A stretch of DNA of 36,809 nucleotides from Oceanobacillus caeni (GCF_019037185.1 NZ_JAHHXM010000030.1:1-36809), one strand, 5' to 3'. Shown: positions 24,976 to 33,143, numbered from the stretch's first letter. Notes: generated by a model from the letters alone, not told the origin. Made by a program: numbers and translations.

Positions 24976-25769
24976 TTATCTCTTCTCTACAGTAATGCTT
25001 CCATTATCTGTTTTTAATTTAACTAAATTTTCGCCATTTCCAATGACTGTATCATAGTTACTTTTGCCGAAAACCAAAATTTTACCATTATCTGTGTTAA
25101 TATTAAACGTTGTATTGGTCGGTTCTTTTTCTGTATATACATTAATCGCTCCATTATCTGTTTCCAAATCTATCATTTGATCCAAAGAATCTGTTTTAAA
25201 AACAATTTTACCATTATCTGTATTACCTGAAATTTCACCTACGACGTTATCCAAAAGAATAGTACCATTGTCTGCCTCAGCAGAAAGATTCAAACTTTCT
25301 ATATTTCTTAAATTTATTTCCCCATTGTCGGTTTCTACATAAACATCATTCGCTTTTAAATTTTTCAATTTAACAAGACCATTTTCCGTTTCAGCTTTTA
25401 TCGCTTCATACACATTCTGAGGTAGATAGATGGTTAATGTTAATGTTTTAAAAGCGTTAAACCAGTCAAATGTAAACCATGAAAAAAATCGTTTGCTTTT
25501 AGTTCGACCATTAACGTATCATTCTTCACCTTTGCTTCAAGCTTATCATGTTTATTTTTCCCCGAAACTGCTATTTCTGCTGACTTACTATCAGATGGAA
25601 AAATCTCTACCGCAGCATTGTGTGCTTTGACATGAACACCAACAAAGTTCTCCGATACTTCTAATTGTTCTGGACCTGATCCATTTCTTGAAAAAAATTG
25701 AGTAATACTAACCGCCATAACTCCGATTAACACAATCGCAATAACCGTTACTTTTTTCAAATCAATCAA
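24976..25769 (-). pseudogene. Frameshifted DUF4097 family cell-envelope protein
   Basis: Two frames together encode one DUF4097 protein. The upstream frame (25769 to 25440) has a TTG start, a membrane anchor (VTVIAIVLIGVMAVSITQFF) and the first beta-rich part ending KANDFFHGL. The downstream frame continues, after translation of the gap, as SWFTFDWFNAFKTLTLTIYL, PQNVYEAIKAETENG, then six repeats of the xTDNG-hydrophobic type to TVEKR. The break maps to a run of seven T at 25482-25488 (minus strand); one more T would restore a frame of about 264 residues. The family forms beta-solenoid-like sheets of unknown function. A homopolymer sequencing error, phase variation or real inactivation are all possible. 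Confidence 0.85.
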
Positions 25770-25998
25770 CTACCTCTCTGCAATTTTTTGACCTTGATTC
25801 AAGAATATATGAAAAAGCATTCAAAAAGAATACCCCTGAAATGTATTTTACTATACGTCTAAAGTTGTATGGGGACTACGCGTTGGAAAACCTGTCGAAC
25901 GAAACGTGATTTAAATTTTCCTTTTTATTGGGTTACATTTATAATTTATATGATACGATAGCTTTTAAGAAATACTTAAAAGAAAGGATGCTATTCTT

Positions 25999-26895
25999 TT
26001 GAAAAAAACAATACACAAAATAGGGATATCATTTCTAGCAATGGTTATGTTGTTCTCGGTTTTTATAACAACTGTACATGCGGATGCAGTTCCAGGAGAT
26101 GTTATCGTTACATTAGGTGAAGATTTAACAGCTGACCAAAAGCAAACGGTTCTTAAAGACATGGGAATAGAAAACGAAAATGATGTTGAAATCGTTTATG
26201 TCACCAATAAGGAAGAACACCAATATTTAGGCAGTTATATTCCTGCAAGCCAAATTGGATCTAGAGCTATCTCCTCTGCAAGAATTACATTAGGACAATC
26301 CGATTCAGGCTTAGCAGTGGAAACAAAGAATATTAATTATATTACAGAAGAAATGTATATCAATCCTCTTGCAACTGCAGGAGTTACAGATGCACAAATC
26401 TATGTTACCGCACCATTCTCTGTTTCAGGTACAGGTGCATTAACAGGAATTCTTAAAGCATATGAAGTGTCCACTGGTGAAAAAATTGACGAAGATGTAA
26501 AGCAAGCTGCTAATGAAGAAATGGTAGTGACTTCTGAGCTTTCCAAGGATGAAAATATCGGTGAAGACAAAGCATTAGAATTGATGAACTTAATTAAGGA
26601 AGAAATGGCTGAAAAAAATCCTCAAACAGAAGCTGAAATTCGTGATATGATTAAACGTCTAGCAGCAGAATTAGGTATCAACCTTACAGACGCACAATTG
26701 GATCAGCTGGTTTCTTTATTCAATAAGTTAAAAGGTTTAAATATTGACTGGGATAAGGTGAGCGACACAATCAATACAGCAAAAAATAAGGTGGAAGAAT
26801 TTGCCCAAACAGAAGAAGGACAGAACATGATCAATTCTTTCATTACCTTTATAAAGTCTATTTGGAACTCCCTAATTTCAATCTTCTCTAAATAA
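25999..26895 (+). CDS. DUF1002 secreted protein, YpuA-like
   Basis: The 298-residue exported protein has a signal peptide (KKTIHKIGISFLAMVMLF..., cleavage likely at VHA-DA near residue 29). The mature part has the DUF1002 pattern: GDVIVTLGEDLTADQKQTVL, then SSARITLG..SGLAVETKNINYIT and DAQIYVTAPFSVSGTGALTGI. A helical C-terminal half follows. It matches Bacillus YpuA in length and order. Translation starts at TTG after AAAGGATG. Its role is unknown; family members are cell-envelope associated. It is monocistronic, followed by a terminator. Confidence 0.9.
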   Translation: MKKTIHKIGISFLAMVMLFSVFITTVHADAVPGDVIVTLGEDLTADQKQTVLKDMGIENENDVEIVYVTNKEEHQYLGSYIPASQIGSRAISSARITLGQSDSGLAVETKNINYITEEMYINPLATAGVTDAQIYVTAPFSVSGTGALTGILKAYEVSTGEKIDEDVKQAANEEMVVTSELSKDENIGEDKALELMNLIKEEMAEKNPQTEAEIRDMIKRLAAELGINLTDAQLDQLVSLFNKLKGLNIDWDKVSDTINTAKNKVEEFAQTEEGQNMINSFITFIKSIWNSLISIFSK

Positions 26896-26913
26896 AAACC
26901 AATTAGAAATAGT

Positions 26914-26950
26914 ATCCCCCCATTCCGAACTTCGTGAATGAGGGGATTTT
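26914..26950 (+). terminator. Terminator after the ypuA-like gene
   Basis: ATCCCC..CATTC (26914-26925) pairs with GAATG.GGGGAT (26936-26946), followed by TTTTGTT. The converging GNAT gene ends 19 nt further on and may share it. Confidence 0.8.
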
Positions 26951-26968
26951 GTTATTGAAACCTAGCCA

Positions 26969-27511
26969 TCATTTCTGAAAATGTAAAACTTCAGAAACAG
27001 GTTTTGGCGTTACCCCATATATATTTTCTACTTTATAAATATGAATTTGGTTATAAACTTCCTTCATATTCTCATAGACTGTCATTTCTGAAGTAGTATC
27101 ATTCGTCCAATATAAAATTTCCATCATAATTTCTTCGTTTGATACAAAGGAATGAAATTGATAGGTGATTGCTTTCGCATATTGAAAACCTTCTCTTTTA
27201 TAAAACCGGAGCCTCTTTTCCGTATCCGGTTCTTCTTCATTTATTGGCTCCACCTCTAGAATGATCGTTTTATTTTTGGCTTTAAGTTTCTCCATTAATT
27301 GATGACCAATCCCTTTACCCCTTGCTTTTTCTGAAACCCATAAAAAATCTATAAATATAAAAGTATCAAATTCTGCATACATGACAATGTGGTATTTTCC
27401 TTCATCTTTAATGTAATGCTCACCTTTTTCTAACAATAAGGCGTCTAATTGTACTTTTGATTTCATTTCACTGACAGGAAAATACGTATTTAATTTTTCA
27501 TACCAATCCAT
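26969..27511 (-). CDS. GNAT-family N-acetyltransferase
   Basis: The 180-residue protein has the acetyl-CoA-binding motif A: FIDFLWVSEKARGKGIGHQLMEKL (R/Q-x-x-G-x-G/A type, ARGKGIG). Motif B follows as KRLRFYKREGFQYAK. The final 50 residues are an extra beta/helix tail. ATG 27511 is preceded by AAGGAG at 8 nt; the longer reading frame upstream lacks a site. The substrate is unknown. It follows the deoxyribonucleotidase gene on the same strand after 69 nt and may be read through from it. Confidence 0.82.
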   Translation of the reverse strand: MDWYEKLNTYFPVSEMKSKVQLDALLLEKGEHYIKDEGKYHIVMYAEFDTFIFIDFLWVSEKARGKGIGHQLMEKLKAKNKTIILEVEPINEEEPDTEKRLRFYKREGFQYAKAITYQFHSFVSNEEIMMEILYWTNDTTSEMTVYENMKEVYNQIHIYKVENIYGVTPKPVSEVLHFQK

Positions 27512-27580
27512 TCGATTATACTCCTTTTTTCTTGCTAAGTAATAAAAGACACAAACCATTTGATTTGCGCCTTTTGTTTA

Positions 27581-28132
27581 CTAGTTTTGTGACTCTCTTA
27601 GCTTTTTAAAATACTCACGCACATCGTTCCATCCACTAACATGGACATGTTTTGTTTTCATATCTTCATTGTGATAGGCTTCAAATAATATTCCGGTTCC
27701 CGTGAAATTATCTAGTTGCGTAACTGTATCATCAATTAAATAATCCGCATGGACAACCTTTTTGTTTCCACAGAAAATAAAATAATTATGATCTAAAAAT
27801 GGAAAATGCTCTTTTAACCATTCATATTTATCCATAAAGGAAAATGGGACCTCCATTGCAGCTGTTGCAATATATATATCATAATGCTCGGATAATTCTT
27901 TTACAACCGGAATGGCCGAATCAATCACTTCCAAATCACGGAAAAATCCAGCTGTATTAATTGCTTGACCAAGCACCGTTAACTGTTCTTCTGTTAATGA
28001 TGCCCAAATACTTTTCCCCCGCAACCCTTCTTCACTTACTGGAAGACCTAGTTTCTTTGCAGTTTGAAAAACCTTTTTGGCAGTATCTGCAAGTACTTCA
28101 TCCATATCTATGGCAATACTGATTCTCTCCAC
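27581..28132 (-). CDS. 5'(3')-deoxyribonucleotidase (HAD superfamily, NT5C type)
   Basis: The 183-residue phosphatase has HAD motif I IDMDEVLAD (8-16, nucleophile D9 and acid/base D11), motif II in IYIATAAM, and motif IV in ADYLIDDTVTQLDNF. This combination matches cytosolic deoxyribonucleotidases that dephosphorylate dNMPs, including YorS-like Bacillus proteins. The GTG start (28132) lies after GAGGAG. It is the first gene of a possible pair with the GNAT gene and is separated from the ABC operon by 112 nt. Confidence 0.85.
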   Translation of the reverse strand: MERISIAIDMDEVLADTAKKVFQTAKKLGLPVSEEGLRGKSIWASLTEEQLTVLGQAINTAGFFRDLEVIDSAIPVVKELSEHYDIYIATAAMEVPFSFMDKYEWLKEHFPFLDHNYFIFCGNKKVVHADYLIDDTVTQLDNFTGTGILFEAYHNEDMKTKHVHVSGWNDVREYFKKLRESQN

Positions 28133-28244
28133 AAAAACACTCCTCTACCTTATCTTCTCCTTTCATTCTATCTGTTTTGCTGTAAAACTTCTATCTAAAT
28201 CCCTCTAAATTCACCTTATCTTAAGAATAGGAGATAATAAGCGG

Positions 28245-29117
28245 TTATTCTTGTTCAATCAAATATTCTAAAACTTCTTCCATGGAAAGACGCTGGGTTT
28301 GATTAATGGTTATTTGTTCAGCCTGCAAGACATCTTCTACATTACTTACATGATTCGTAACAATTTGGGCTGGGTTAACTTCAAACCGAATGACGTTAGG
28401 ATGGTTTTTCACATTATTTGTTATATGAGAAACCCATACCCTTCCCCAATGATCATGAATTTCATCTTTGTAAAAGGACTGTGTAATTCGTCCTTGATCC
28501 ATCACCATGATTTGATCACAAAGCTGGTTAATTTCATCGACCGTATGAGTCGCAAGAACAATACTTCTTTCTCCTTCTTCCATAAACCGAATAAGATCTT
28601 CTTTCATTTTCTTTTGAGAAACAATATCCACTCCTGACGTTGGTTCATCAAGCAGAAGCAATTGGGGTTCATGTGCCATTGCAAAAATAAAATCAATCTT
28701 TTTCTTGGTTCCCTTAGAGCATTTACTAAATTTTTCATCTATATCAATACGATAACGTTCCACCAACCTTGTAAACTTTTCTTCATTCCAAGTCGGGAAA
28801 AAATGGGAAATAAAAAACTTTATATCTTTTATAGTTGTAGAATCAAAAGACTCTAATAATTCCCCAGCATAACCAATTTTCTTTTTATATATTACTTCTT
28901 CCTCCTCTTCCTTCCAATTCATTCCTAAAATTTTAACTACTCCACCGTCTTCTCTCATTAGTTTCATCAATAAACGTAGGAATGTACTTTTTCCCGAACC
29001 ATTTGCCCCTACTAATCCAACGATCATTCCTTGCTCCAGTTCGAAATCCATTGGACCTAAATGGAATTTTTTAAAACGTTTCTCTAAGCCTGTAACTTCT
29101 AAAACTTTGGTTTGCAT
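28245..29117 (-). CDS. ABC transporter ATP-binding protein (YtrB-like)
   Basis: The 290-residue ATPase has Walker A GANGSGKST (about 37-45), Walker B LLLLDEPTSGVD (about 153-164) and H-loop VLATHT. The signature that should read LSGGQ is CSKGTKKK, a degenerate form typical of the YtrB/bacitracin-type group regulated by GntR proteins. About 80 C-terminal residues form an extra domain. It is the last gene of a four-gene operon, 12 nt after the GntR gene, and should energise the permease encoded at 29535-30290. The substrate is unknown; relatives respond to cell-wall antibiotics. Confidence 0.9.
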   Translation of the reverse strand: MQTKVLEVTGLEKRFKKFHLGPMDFELEQGMIVGLVGANGSGKSTFLRLLMKLMREDGGVVKILGMNWKEEEEEVIYKKKIGYAGELLESFDSTTIKDIKFFISHFFPTWNEEKFTRLVERYRIDIDEKFSKCSKGTKKKIDFIFAMAHEPQLLLLDEPTSGVDIVSQKKMKEDLIRFMEEGERSIVLATHTVDEINQLCDQIMVMDQGRITQSFYKDEIHDHWGRVWVSHITNNVKNHPNVIRFEVNPAQIVTNHVSNVEDVLQAEQITINQTQRLSMEEVLEYLIEQE

Positions 29118-29129
29118 ATTTATCCCTCA

Positions 29130-29516
29130 TTACTTAAAGTTTTTCTTCATAACATCTGAAAAAATATGATTAATTTCCTCTTCCGAACAGCCTACTTGTA
29201 TACCTTGTTCTACAGCTTTTTCAAATGCATCATGTACAACCTTTTGTTTCGTCTCTTCCATATGTTCATTTTTCACTTCACGAACGAACGTCCCTTTTCC
29301 CTGTACTGTCTTAATGAAACCAGCTACCTCTAAATTTTGGTACGCTCTTCTTGTTGTAATCACACTACAGCCTAGATCACTTGCTAAGGCTCTTATCGAA
29401 GGAAGTGGTGTCTCAGGATGCAGTTGACCACTAACGATTAGTGTTTTAATTTGGGTTTCGACTTGATGATAGATTGGCTCTCTACTTTCATCAGAGACAT
29501 GGATTGGTATCTTCAT
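29130..29516 (-). CDS. GntR-family repressor (YtrA-like)
   Basis: The 128-residue regulator has a winged helix at the N-terminus: EPIYHQVETQIKTLIVSG, PLPSIRALASDLGCSVITT, RRAYQNLEVAGF and the wing KTVQGKGTFV. The C-terminal tail is only about 50 residues and lacks a large effector domain, as in the YtrA subfamily. ATG 29516 is preferred; GTG 29528 sits too close to the GGGAG site. The 40-bp palindrome over the operon promoter (30811-30850) is its probable operator, which would make the operon self-repressed. Confidence 0.9.
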   Translation of the reverse strand: MKIPIHVSDESREPIYHQVETQIKTLIVSGQLHPETPLPSIRALASDLGCSVITTRRAYQNLEVAGFIKTVQGKGTFVREVKNEHMEETKQKVVHDAFEKAVEQGIQVGCSEEEINHIFSDVMKKNFK

Positions 29517-29534
29517 GCGAAAATCCACTCCCTT

Positions 29535-30290
29535 CTATATATAATCACGTTTTTCTAAACGCCTTTTGAGTATTTTATTCCATTCATAACAACTTACGAT
29601 TCCAATAAGGATGGAAACGATAGCTACAATGAATCCGTAACTTTTGATAAGTTGTAATATAGCTTCTATAACACTTTGATTAAAGAACGTGAAAAAGATG
29701 ATTTCTATAATAATAACAAAGCCCATGTAGATGAAAGGTATAAAATGCAACATTTTACCCTTCATCCCATATTCGACATAAGGGTTAAGCCCACCAATTG
29801 TTAACATAAATCCAAACCAAACGAAAACAAAGATAACATAGTCACCAATCGTCATCCATTCTAAAATGTTATTTGAAAATATAAGAATAATGATGCTCAT
29901 TGCTCCGAAAAACGCAAACGACATGATGACAAGAGTACATAGCATAAACAATGTCCGACTCAAAGCTAAAACAGAGACGGAAATAGGTAAAGAGCGAAGT
30001 ACTGCCATTCGTTTTCCATAAGGATTATGCTTCGCTACTCGATAACTTAAATATGGTTTGGCCATAGATAAAGTTGCAAATGAAGGTGCTAAACCTAAAA
30101 ACAAAAAGTCAAGGAAATATGAATCAAAAGAAGTAGAGTTCACTTCAAAGTGGAAACTAGTAAATCCCGAAAGAAATGTTCCCATAAAAAGACCAACAAT
30201 TAAACACATGATAAACGTTGAAATAACCGCTATCCATTGTTGCTTATACTCCATCTTAACCAACCAAAATGCATCTTTAAACAATTTCAT
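29535..30290 (-). CDS. ABC-2 type membrane permease
   Basis: The 251-residue protein has about six hydrophobic segments (near 18-42, 60-75, 103-133, 143-162, 175-200 and 215-236). It starts with an amphipathic WLVKMEYKQQW segment typical of ABC exporter permeases of Firmicutes. No ATPase or substrate-binding motif is present. The start is ATG at 30290 after GAAGGGGTGA, 10 nt from the upstream gene's stop. The downstream GntR and ATPase genes make it the transmembrane partner of an exporter. The family cannot be named more exactly by eye. Confidence 0.8.
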   Translation of the reverse strand: MKLFKDAFWLVKMEYKQQWIAVISTFIMCLIVGLFMGTFLSGFTSFHFEVNSTSFDSYFLDFLFLGLAPSFATLSMAKPYLSYRVAKHNPYGKRMAVLRSLPISVSVLALSRTLFMLCTLVIMSFAFFGAMSIIILIFSNNILEWMTIGDYVIFVFVWFGFMLTIGGLNPYVEYGMKGKMLHFIPFIYMGFVIIIEIIFFTFFNQSVIEAILQLIKSYGFIVAIVSILIGIVSCYEWNKILKRRLEKRDYI

Positions 30291-30300
30291 TCACCCCTTC

Positions 30301-30786
30301 TTAATTTCCATTAAAGTAATTAATAATGCCTTTGTCCTTTAAACCAATAAAGTCGATACCGAAATATAATAAAACAGTAAAAACGATACTCCAGGTCGTA
30401 ATACTAATCGTTATCCAAATGAATGTTTTCTTTTTCGTTCCACCAAATGTCATACTAGCTAAGGCGGTTAAATGGCTTCCGGCAACTAATGGACCGAACA
30501 TTGCTAAACCGGGCAACCCATATTTCTTCCACAAGTTTTGTGCTCTAGCGGATCGTTTACTTTCTTTTGGCTTCTTATCTTTTCTACGTTTACTTCTCCA
30601 AGCTTTAAACTGATTGACGAACATAATAAGAAGTAATACGGTTAATAAATTTCCAACCAACCCAATAATCATTACGGGTACGATGGACAATCCCGAAATA
30701 ATGGCAATTGGAATCACTCCATATGCTTCAAAAAATGGTGCCGCTGCTAAAATAAAAACTAATACATATCCCCAAAGTGCTTTCAT
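30301..30786 (-). CDS. Small multi-drug export family membrane protein
   Basis: The 161-residue protein has the Sm_multidrug_ex (PF06695) order: an N-terminal helix with AAAPFFEAYGVIPIAI, a second helix, a basic cytoplasmic loop (RSKRRKDKKPKESKRS), then WKKYGLPGLAMFGPLVAGSH and a C-terminal membrane helix. The family name comes from homology only; transport has not been shown for most members. It is the first gene of the operon, directly behind the palindromic promoter, with RBS GGGAGGA. Confidence 0.85.
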   Translation of the reverse strand: MKALWGYVLVFILAAAPFFEAYGVIPIAIISGLSIVPVMIIGLVGNLLTVLLLIMFVNQFKAWRSKRRKDKKPKESKRSARAQNLWKKYGLPGLAMFGPLVAGSHLTALASMTFGGTKKKTFIWITISITTWSIVFTVLLYFGIDFIGLKDKGIINYFNGN

Positions 30787-30810
30787 AAAAAATTCCTCCC
30801 AATGTATTTA

Positions 30811-30850
30811 AGTGTTAAGGTGTGTATATCTATATAAACACTATAACACT
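30811..30850. promoter_or_regulatory. 40-bp palindromic operator of the GntR/ABC operon
   Basis: The two 20-nt halves, 30811-30830 and 30831-30850, are inverted copies matching at 16 of 20 positions, built from AGTGTTA and GTGT.TATAT blocks. The palindrome covers the -10 box and presumed start site, a layout for repression by a dimeric GntR protein such as the one encoded at 29130-29516. Confidence 0.7.
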
Positions 30851-30867
30851 GTTTTATTGAAAAGCAA
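30840..30867 (-). promoter_or_regulatory. Promoter of the small export protein/ABC operon
   Basis: Minus-strand -35 TTGCTT (30862-30867), 16-nt spacer and -10 TATAGT (30840-30845). Confidence 0.55.
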
Positions 30868-30915
30868 GCCTATTTTCTAAAAATTGCTTTATTTAGGTTA
30901 TCAAGAGTTTAGGGA

Positions 30916-30945
30916 ATTAAAAAACCCGTCTATCCAGACAGGTTT
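30916..30945 (-). terminator. Intrinsic terminator after bioB
   Basis: AAACCCGTCT (30922-30931) pairs with AGACAGGTTT (30936-30945) with one mismatch and a 4-nt loop, then TTTTAATT on the minus strand. Confidence 0.85.
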
Positions 30946-30954
30946 GATCACTGT

Positions 30955-31953
30955 TTATATTTGTTTTTCAGGTACTTCATTATAATCAATTTCAAAACCT
31001 AGATCTTCAATCATCTTATGATCAGCAGTGCTTTCTTGGCCTTCTGTTGTTAAATAATCACCAACAAAAATAGAGTTAGCTGCATATAACCCTAATGGCT
31101 GCAAGCTCCTTAAGTTTACTTCTCTACCACCAGAAATACGAATTTCCTTCATTGGATTCATATAACGAAACAATGCTAATACTTTTAAGCAATATCTTGG
31201 ATCCAGTTCTTCTGTTCCTTCTAATGGAGTTCCATCAATTGCATGTAAGAAGTTAACCGGAATGGAATCCGCATCGATAATCTTTAGACTTCTTGCCATA
31301 TCAATGACATCTTCTTTTGATTCCTTCATCCCTACAATAATACCAGAGCAAGGAGAAATTCCTGCACTTTTCGCAGTTTCAACTGTATCTACACGATCGT
31401 CATACGTATGAGAAGTTGTAATGTTTGGATGATGCGCTTTAGATGTATTGATATTATGATTATAACGGTCCACACCAGCTTCTTTTAATTTCTCTGCTTG
31501 TTCAGGCTTCAATATACCCATGCAAGCACAAACTTTTAAATCATATCTTTGCTTAATTTCTTTAACTGCAGAAGCTACAGTATCCACTTCACGATTACTC
31601 GGTCCCCTACCACTTGCAACGATACAATATGTTCCAGCATTTAATTTAGTTGCTTGATCTGCACCACTTAGTAATGATAATTCATTTACAAAAGTGTATT
31701 TGTCTACAGGTGCTTCCGAAACAGAAGACTGGGCACAATACCCACAGTTTTCTGGACAAAGCCCAGATTTTGCGTTAATAATCATGTTCAATTTTACTTT
31801 ATTTCCATAATAATGATGTCTTATTTTATAAGCGCCTTGTAATAATAACAAAAGTTCCTCGTCTCGACTATCTAAAATGGACAATGCTTCCTCGTCTGTA
31901 ATTTCCTCCCCCATAATGACACGTTCTGCCATTCCAAACCAATCATTTACCAT
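30955..31953 (-). CDS. bioB: Biotin synthase
   Basis: The 332-residue radical SAM enzyme inserts sulfur into dethiobiotin. The radical SAM cluster motif is C66-PEN-C70-GY-C73. The auxiliary cluster and active-site segments VCACMGIL, RYNHNINTS and the SGGREVNLRSLQ motif (with the conserved arginine that coordinates the [2Fe-2S] cluster) are present. Length fits the family. It is the second gene of bioY-bioB, 47 nt after bioY, with an AGGGG site 8 nt before ATG. No other biotin ring-synthesis gene is visible, so the precursor must be made elsewhere or imported. Confidence 0.97.
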   Translation of the reverse strand: MVNDWFGMAERVIMGEEITDEEALSILDSRDEELLLLLQGAYKIRHHYYGNKVKLNMIINAKSGLCPENCGYCAQSSVSEAPVDKYTFVNELSLLSGADQATKLNAGTYCIVASGRGPSNREVDTVASAVKEIKQRYDLKVCACMGILKPEQAEKLKEAGVDRYNHNINTSKAHHPNITTSHTYDDRVDTVETAKSAGISPCSGIIVGMKESKEDVIDMARSLKIIDADSIPVNFLHAIDGTPLEGTEELDPRYCLKVLALFRYMNPMKEIRISGGREVNLRSLQPLGLYAANSIFVGDYLTTEGQESTADHKMIEDLGFEIDYNEVPEKQI

Positions 31954-32000
31954 TCCCCATACCCCTTTCTCTTATAAAATATCTCTCTACAAATAAACCA

Positions 32001-32579
32001 TTAAGCAGTCTTTGTACTACTTAAATTTCTAGATTTATAAACTTTCCCATAAATCCGGTATGCTAATCCGCCAGCCAATATAGTTAAAATAATATCTTTT
32101 GGAAGTGGTGCTAACATCCATAACCACGCCACCGCATAGCTAAATCCTTCAGGTGCACCAAACCATAATTGATATGCAAAGTACATCCAGGTCGTTCCAA
32201 ATACATAGTTAATTGCCATACCAACTATGGAAGCAAATACGAAATTTGCTTTTGTAGCTCTCTTCTCCGTTATTTTCCCTACTAAATACGCAACAATGAT
32301 ATAAGATACTACAAATCCAAACGTAGGGGATATAACCGAAGATGGCCCTCCCGAGAATTGTGCTAAAACAGGGGCCCCTGCTAACCCAACCAAGGCATAT
32401 ACCGTCATCGAAATAGCTCCTAACCTACTTCCAAGCAATAGACCTGACAAAATACAAAAGAAAGTAGTTAACGTAATAGGAACTCCTCCAATAACGATAA
32501 ATGCAGTAATATTAGCGCCAATAGCCATAAGAGCAGCGAACAGACCCGCAAGCGTAATATCGACAGCTTTTAATTTCAT
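32001..32579 (-). CDS. bioY: Biotin transporter substrate-binding membrane protein BioY
   Basis: The 192-residue protein is the S component of an ECF biotin transporter, with about six membrane segments. Family motifs are TLAGLFAALMAIGAN, PITLTTFFCILSGLLLG, ALVGLAGAPVLAQFSGG and GPSSVISPTFGF. It binds biotin in the membrane and works with EcfA/A'/T, which are not in this window. It is the first gene of bioY-bioB behind a BirA-like operator, so expression should fall when biotin is plentiful. The RBS is AGGGAGGAG. Confidence 0.95.
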   Translation of the reverse strand: MKLKAVDITLAGLFAALMAIGANITAFIVIGGVPITLTTFFCILSGLLLGSRLGAISMTVYALVGLAGAPVLAQFSGGPSSVISPTFGFVVSYIIVAYLVGKITEKRATKANFVFASIVGMAINYVFGTTWMYFAYQLWFGAPEGFSYAVAWLWMLAPLPKDIILTILAGGLAYRIYGKVYKSRNLSSTKTA

Positions 32580-32637
32580 AAAAATCTCCTCCCTAGACCT
32601 ATAAAAATGGACTCTATTAAATTTATATTCTGAAAAT

Positions 32638-32688
32638 ATGATATTTTATTTTCTTCTAATTGTCAACCGTTAACTATATAGGGTTGAC
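32638..32688 (-). promoter_or_regulatory. bioYB promoter with BirA-like operator
   Basis: Minus-strand -35 TTGACA (32661-32666), 17-nt spacer, -10 TATCAT (32638-32643). A perfect inverted repeat, GTCAACC (32662-32668) and GGTTGAC (32682-32688) with a 13-nt gap, overlaps the -35. It matches the general GTTAAC-gap-GTTAAC form of Firmicute BirA boxes. Confidence 0.7.
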
Positions 32689-32732
32689 GAACGAGATATA
32701 CTTCCTTTGCTAACATTTATAGATATTGAAAT

Positions 32733-32854
32733 GTGATTTGGTCCATGATAGCTTTTTCACGGACATTTTTACTGCGCTGGGTGCTAACTTTGTCCGTGAG
32801 AACTCTTGTCACGGACTTTTCCTCCCTACTAAATGATGACTTTGTCCGTGTAAT
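32733..32854. repeat. Tandem 52-bp hairpin repeats, locus 2
   Basis: Two units (32751-32802, 32803-32854) share the 41-nt core that begins CACGGAC and ends TTTGTCCGTG, with starts at 32758 and 32810, exactly 52 apart. A partial unit end (TTTGGTCCATGATA) precedes them. The inverted ends CACGGACA/TGTCCGTG of the first unit pair perfectly. This is the same family as at 13598-13746. The remainder of the 705-nt gap holds the bio promoter on the left and the metI promoter and riboswitch on the right. Confidence 0.75.
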
Positions 32855-32931
32855 AGGGAAATTATGTTTATGAAGAATGATTCTATGTAAAAACCTTCTA
32901 TGTAAAAAACAAAAAATTACCAAAATTCTTA

Positions 32932-32960
32932 TTGACAATTAATACGAATACGTGTAGTCT
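32932..32960 (+). promoter_or_regulatory. Promoter of the SAM riboswitch-metI unit
   Basis: -35 TTGACA (32932-32937), 17-nt spacer, -10 TAGTCT (32955-32960), about 25 nt before the riboswitch. Confidence 0.65.
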
Positions 32961-32984
32961 AATATTTAACTGAATATCCAAATT

Positions 32985-33086
32985 TCTTATCCAGAGAGGT
33001 GGAGGGACTGGCCCTTTGAAGCCTCGGCAACAGACTTTACAGAGAACTGTGCCAATTCCAGGAGCATCATGCTTGTAGATAAGAAG
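32985..33086 (+). ncRNA. SAM-I (S-box) riboswitch
   Basis: P1 strands TTCTTATC (32984-32991) and GATAAGAA (33078-33085) enclose the conserved core: AGAGAGGTGGAGGGACTGGC, CCTTTGAAGCC, CGGCAAC and GTGCCAATTCC. With S-adenosylmethionine bound, the aptamer should hold P1 and allow the following terminator to form; without it, GATAAGAAG can pair with CTTCTTATC (33114-33122) as antiterminator and metI is expressed. Confidence 0.96.
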
Positions 33087-33107
33087 AGAAAATAGCCATT
33101 GTGCATC

Positions 33108-33143
33108 AACCCTCTTCTTATCTATAGGAAGAGGGTTTTATTT
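33108..33143 (+). terminator. Riboswitch-controlled terminator
   Basis: A perfect 10-bp stem AACCCTCTTC/GAAGAGGGTT (33108-33117, 33128-33137) followed by TTATTTT. It overlaps the antiterminator arm of the S-box. Confidence 0.92.

Noticed and set aside
25440-25769. A separate short membrane protein gene upstream of the DUF4097 repeats
   Set aside because: Translation across the T7 run in the other frame joins it smoothly to the downstream part, so it is one broken gene rather than two.
32717-32938. A 73-residue minus-strand open frame
   Set aside because: It lies wholly over the 52-bp repeats and the metI promoter; the repeats explain the sequence and no RBS is present.
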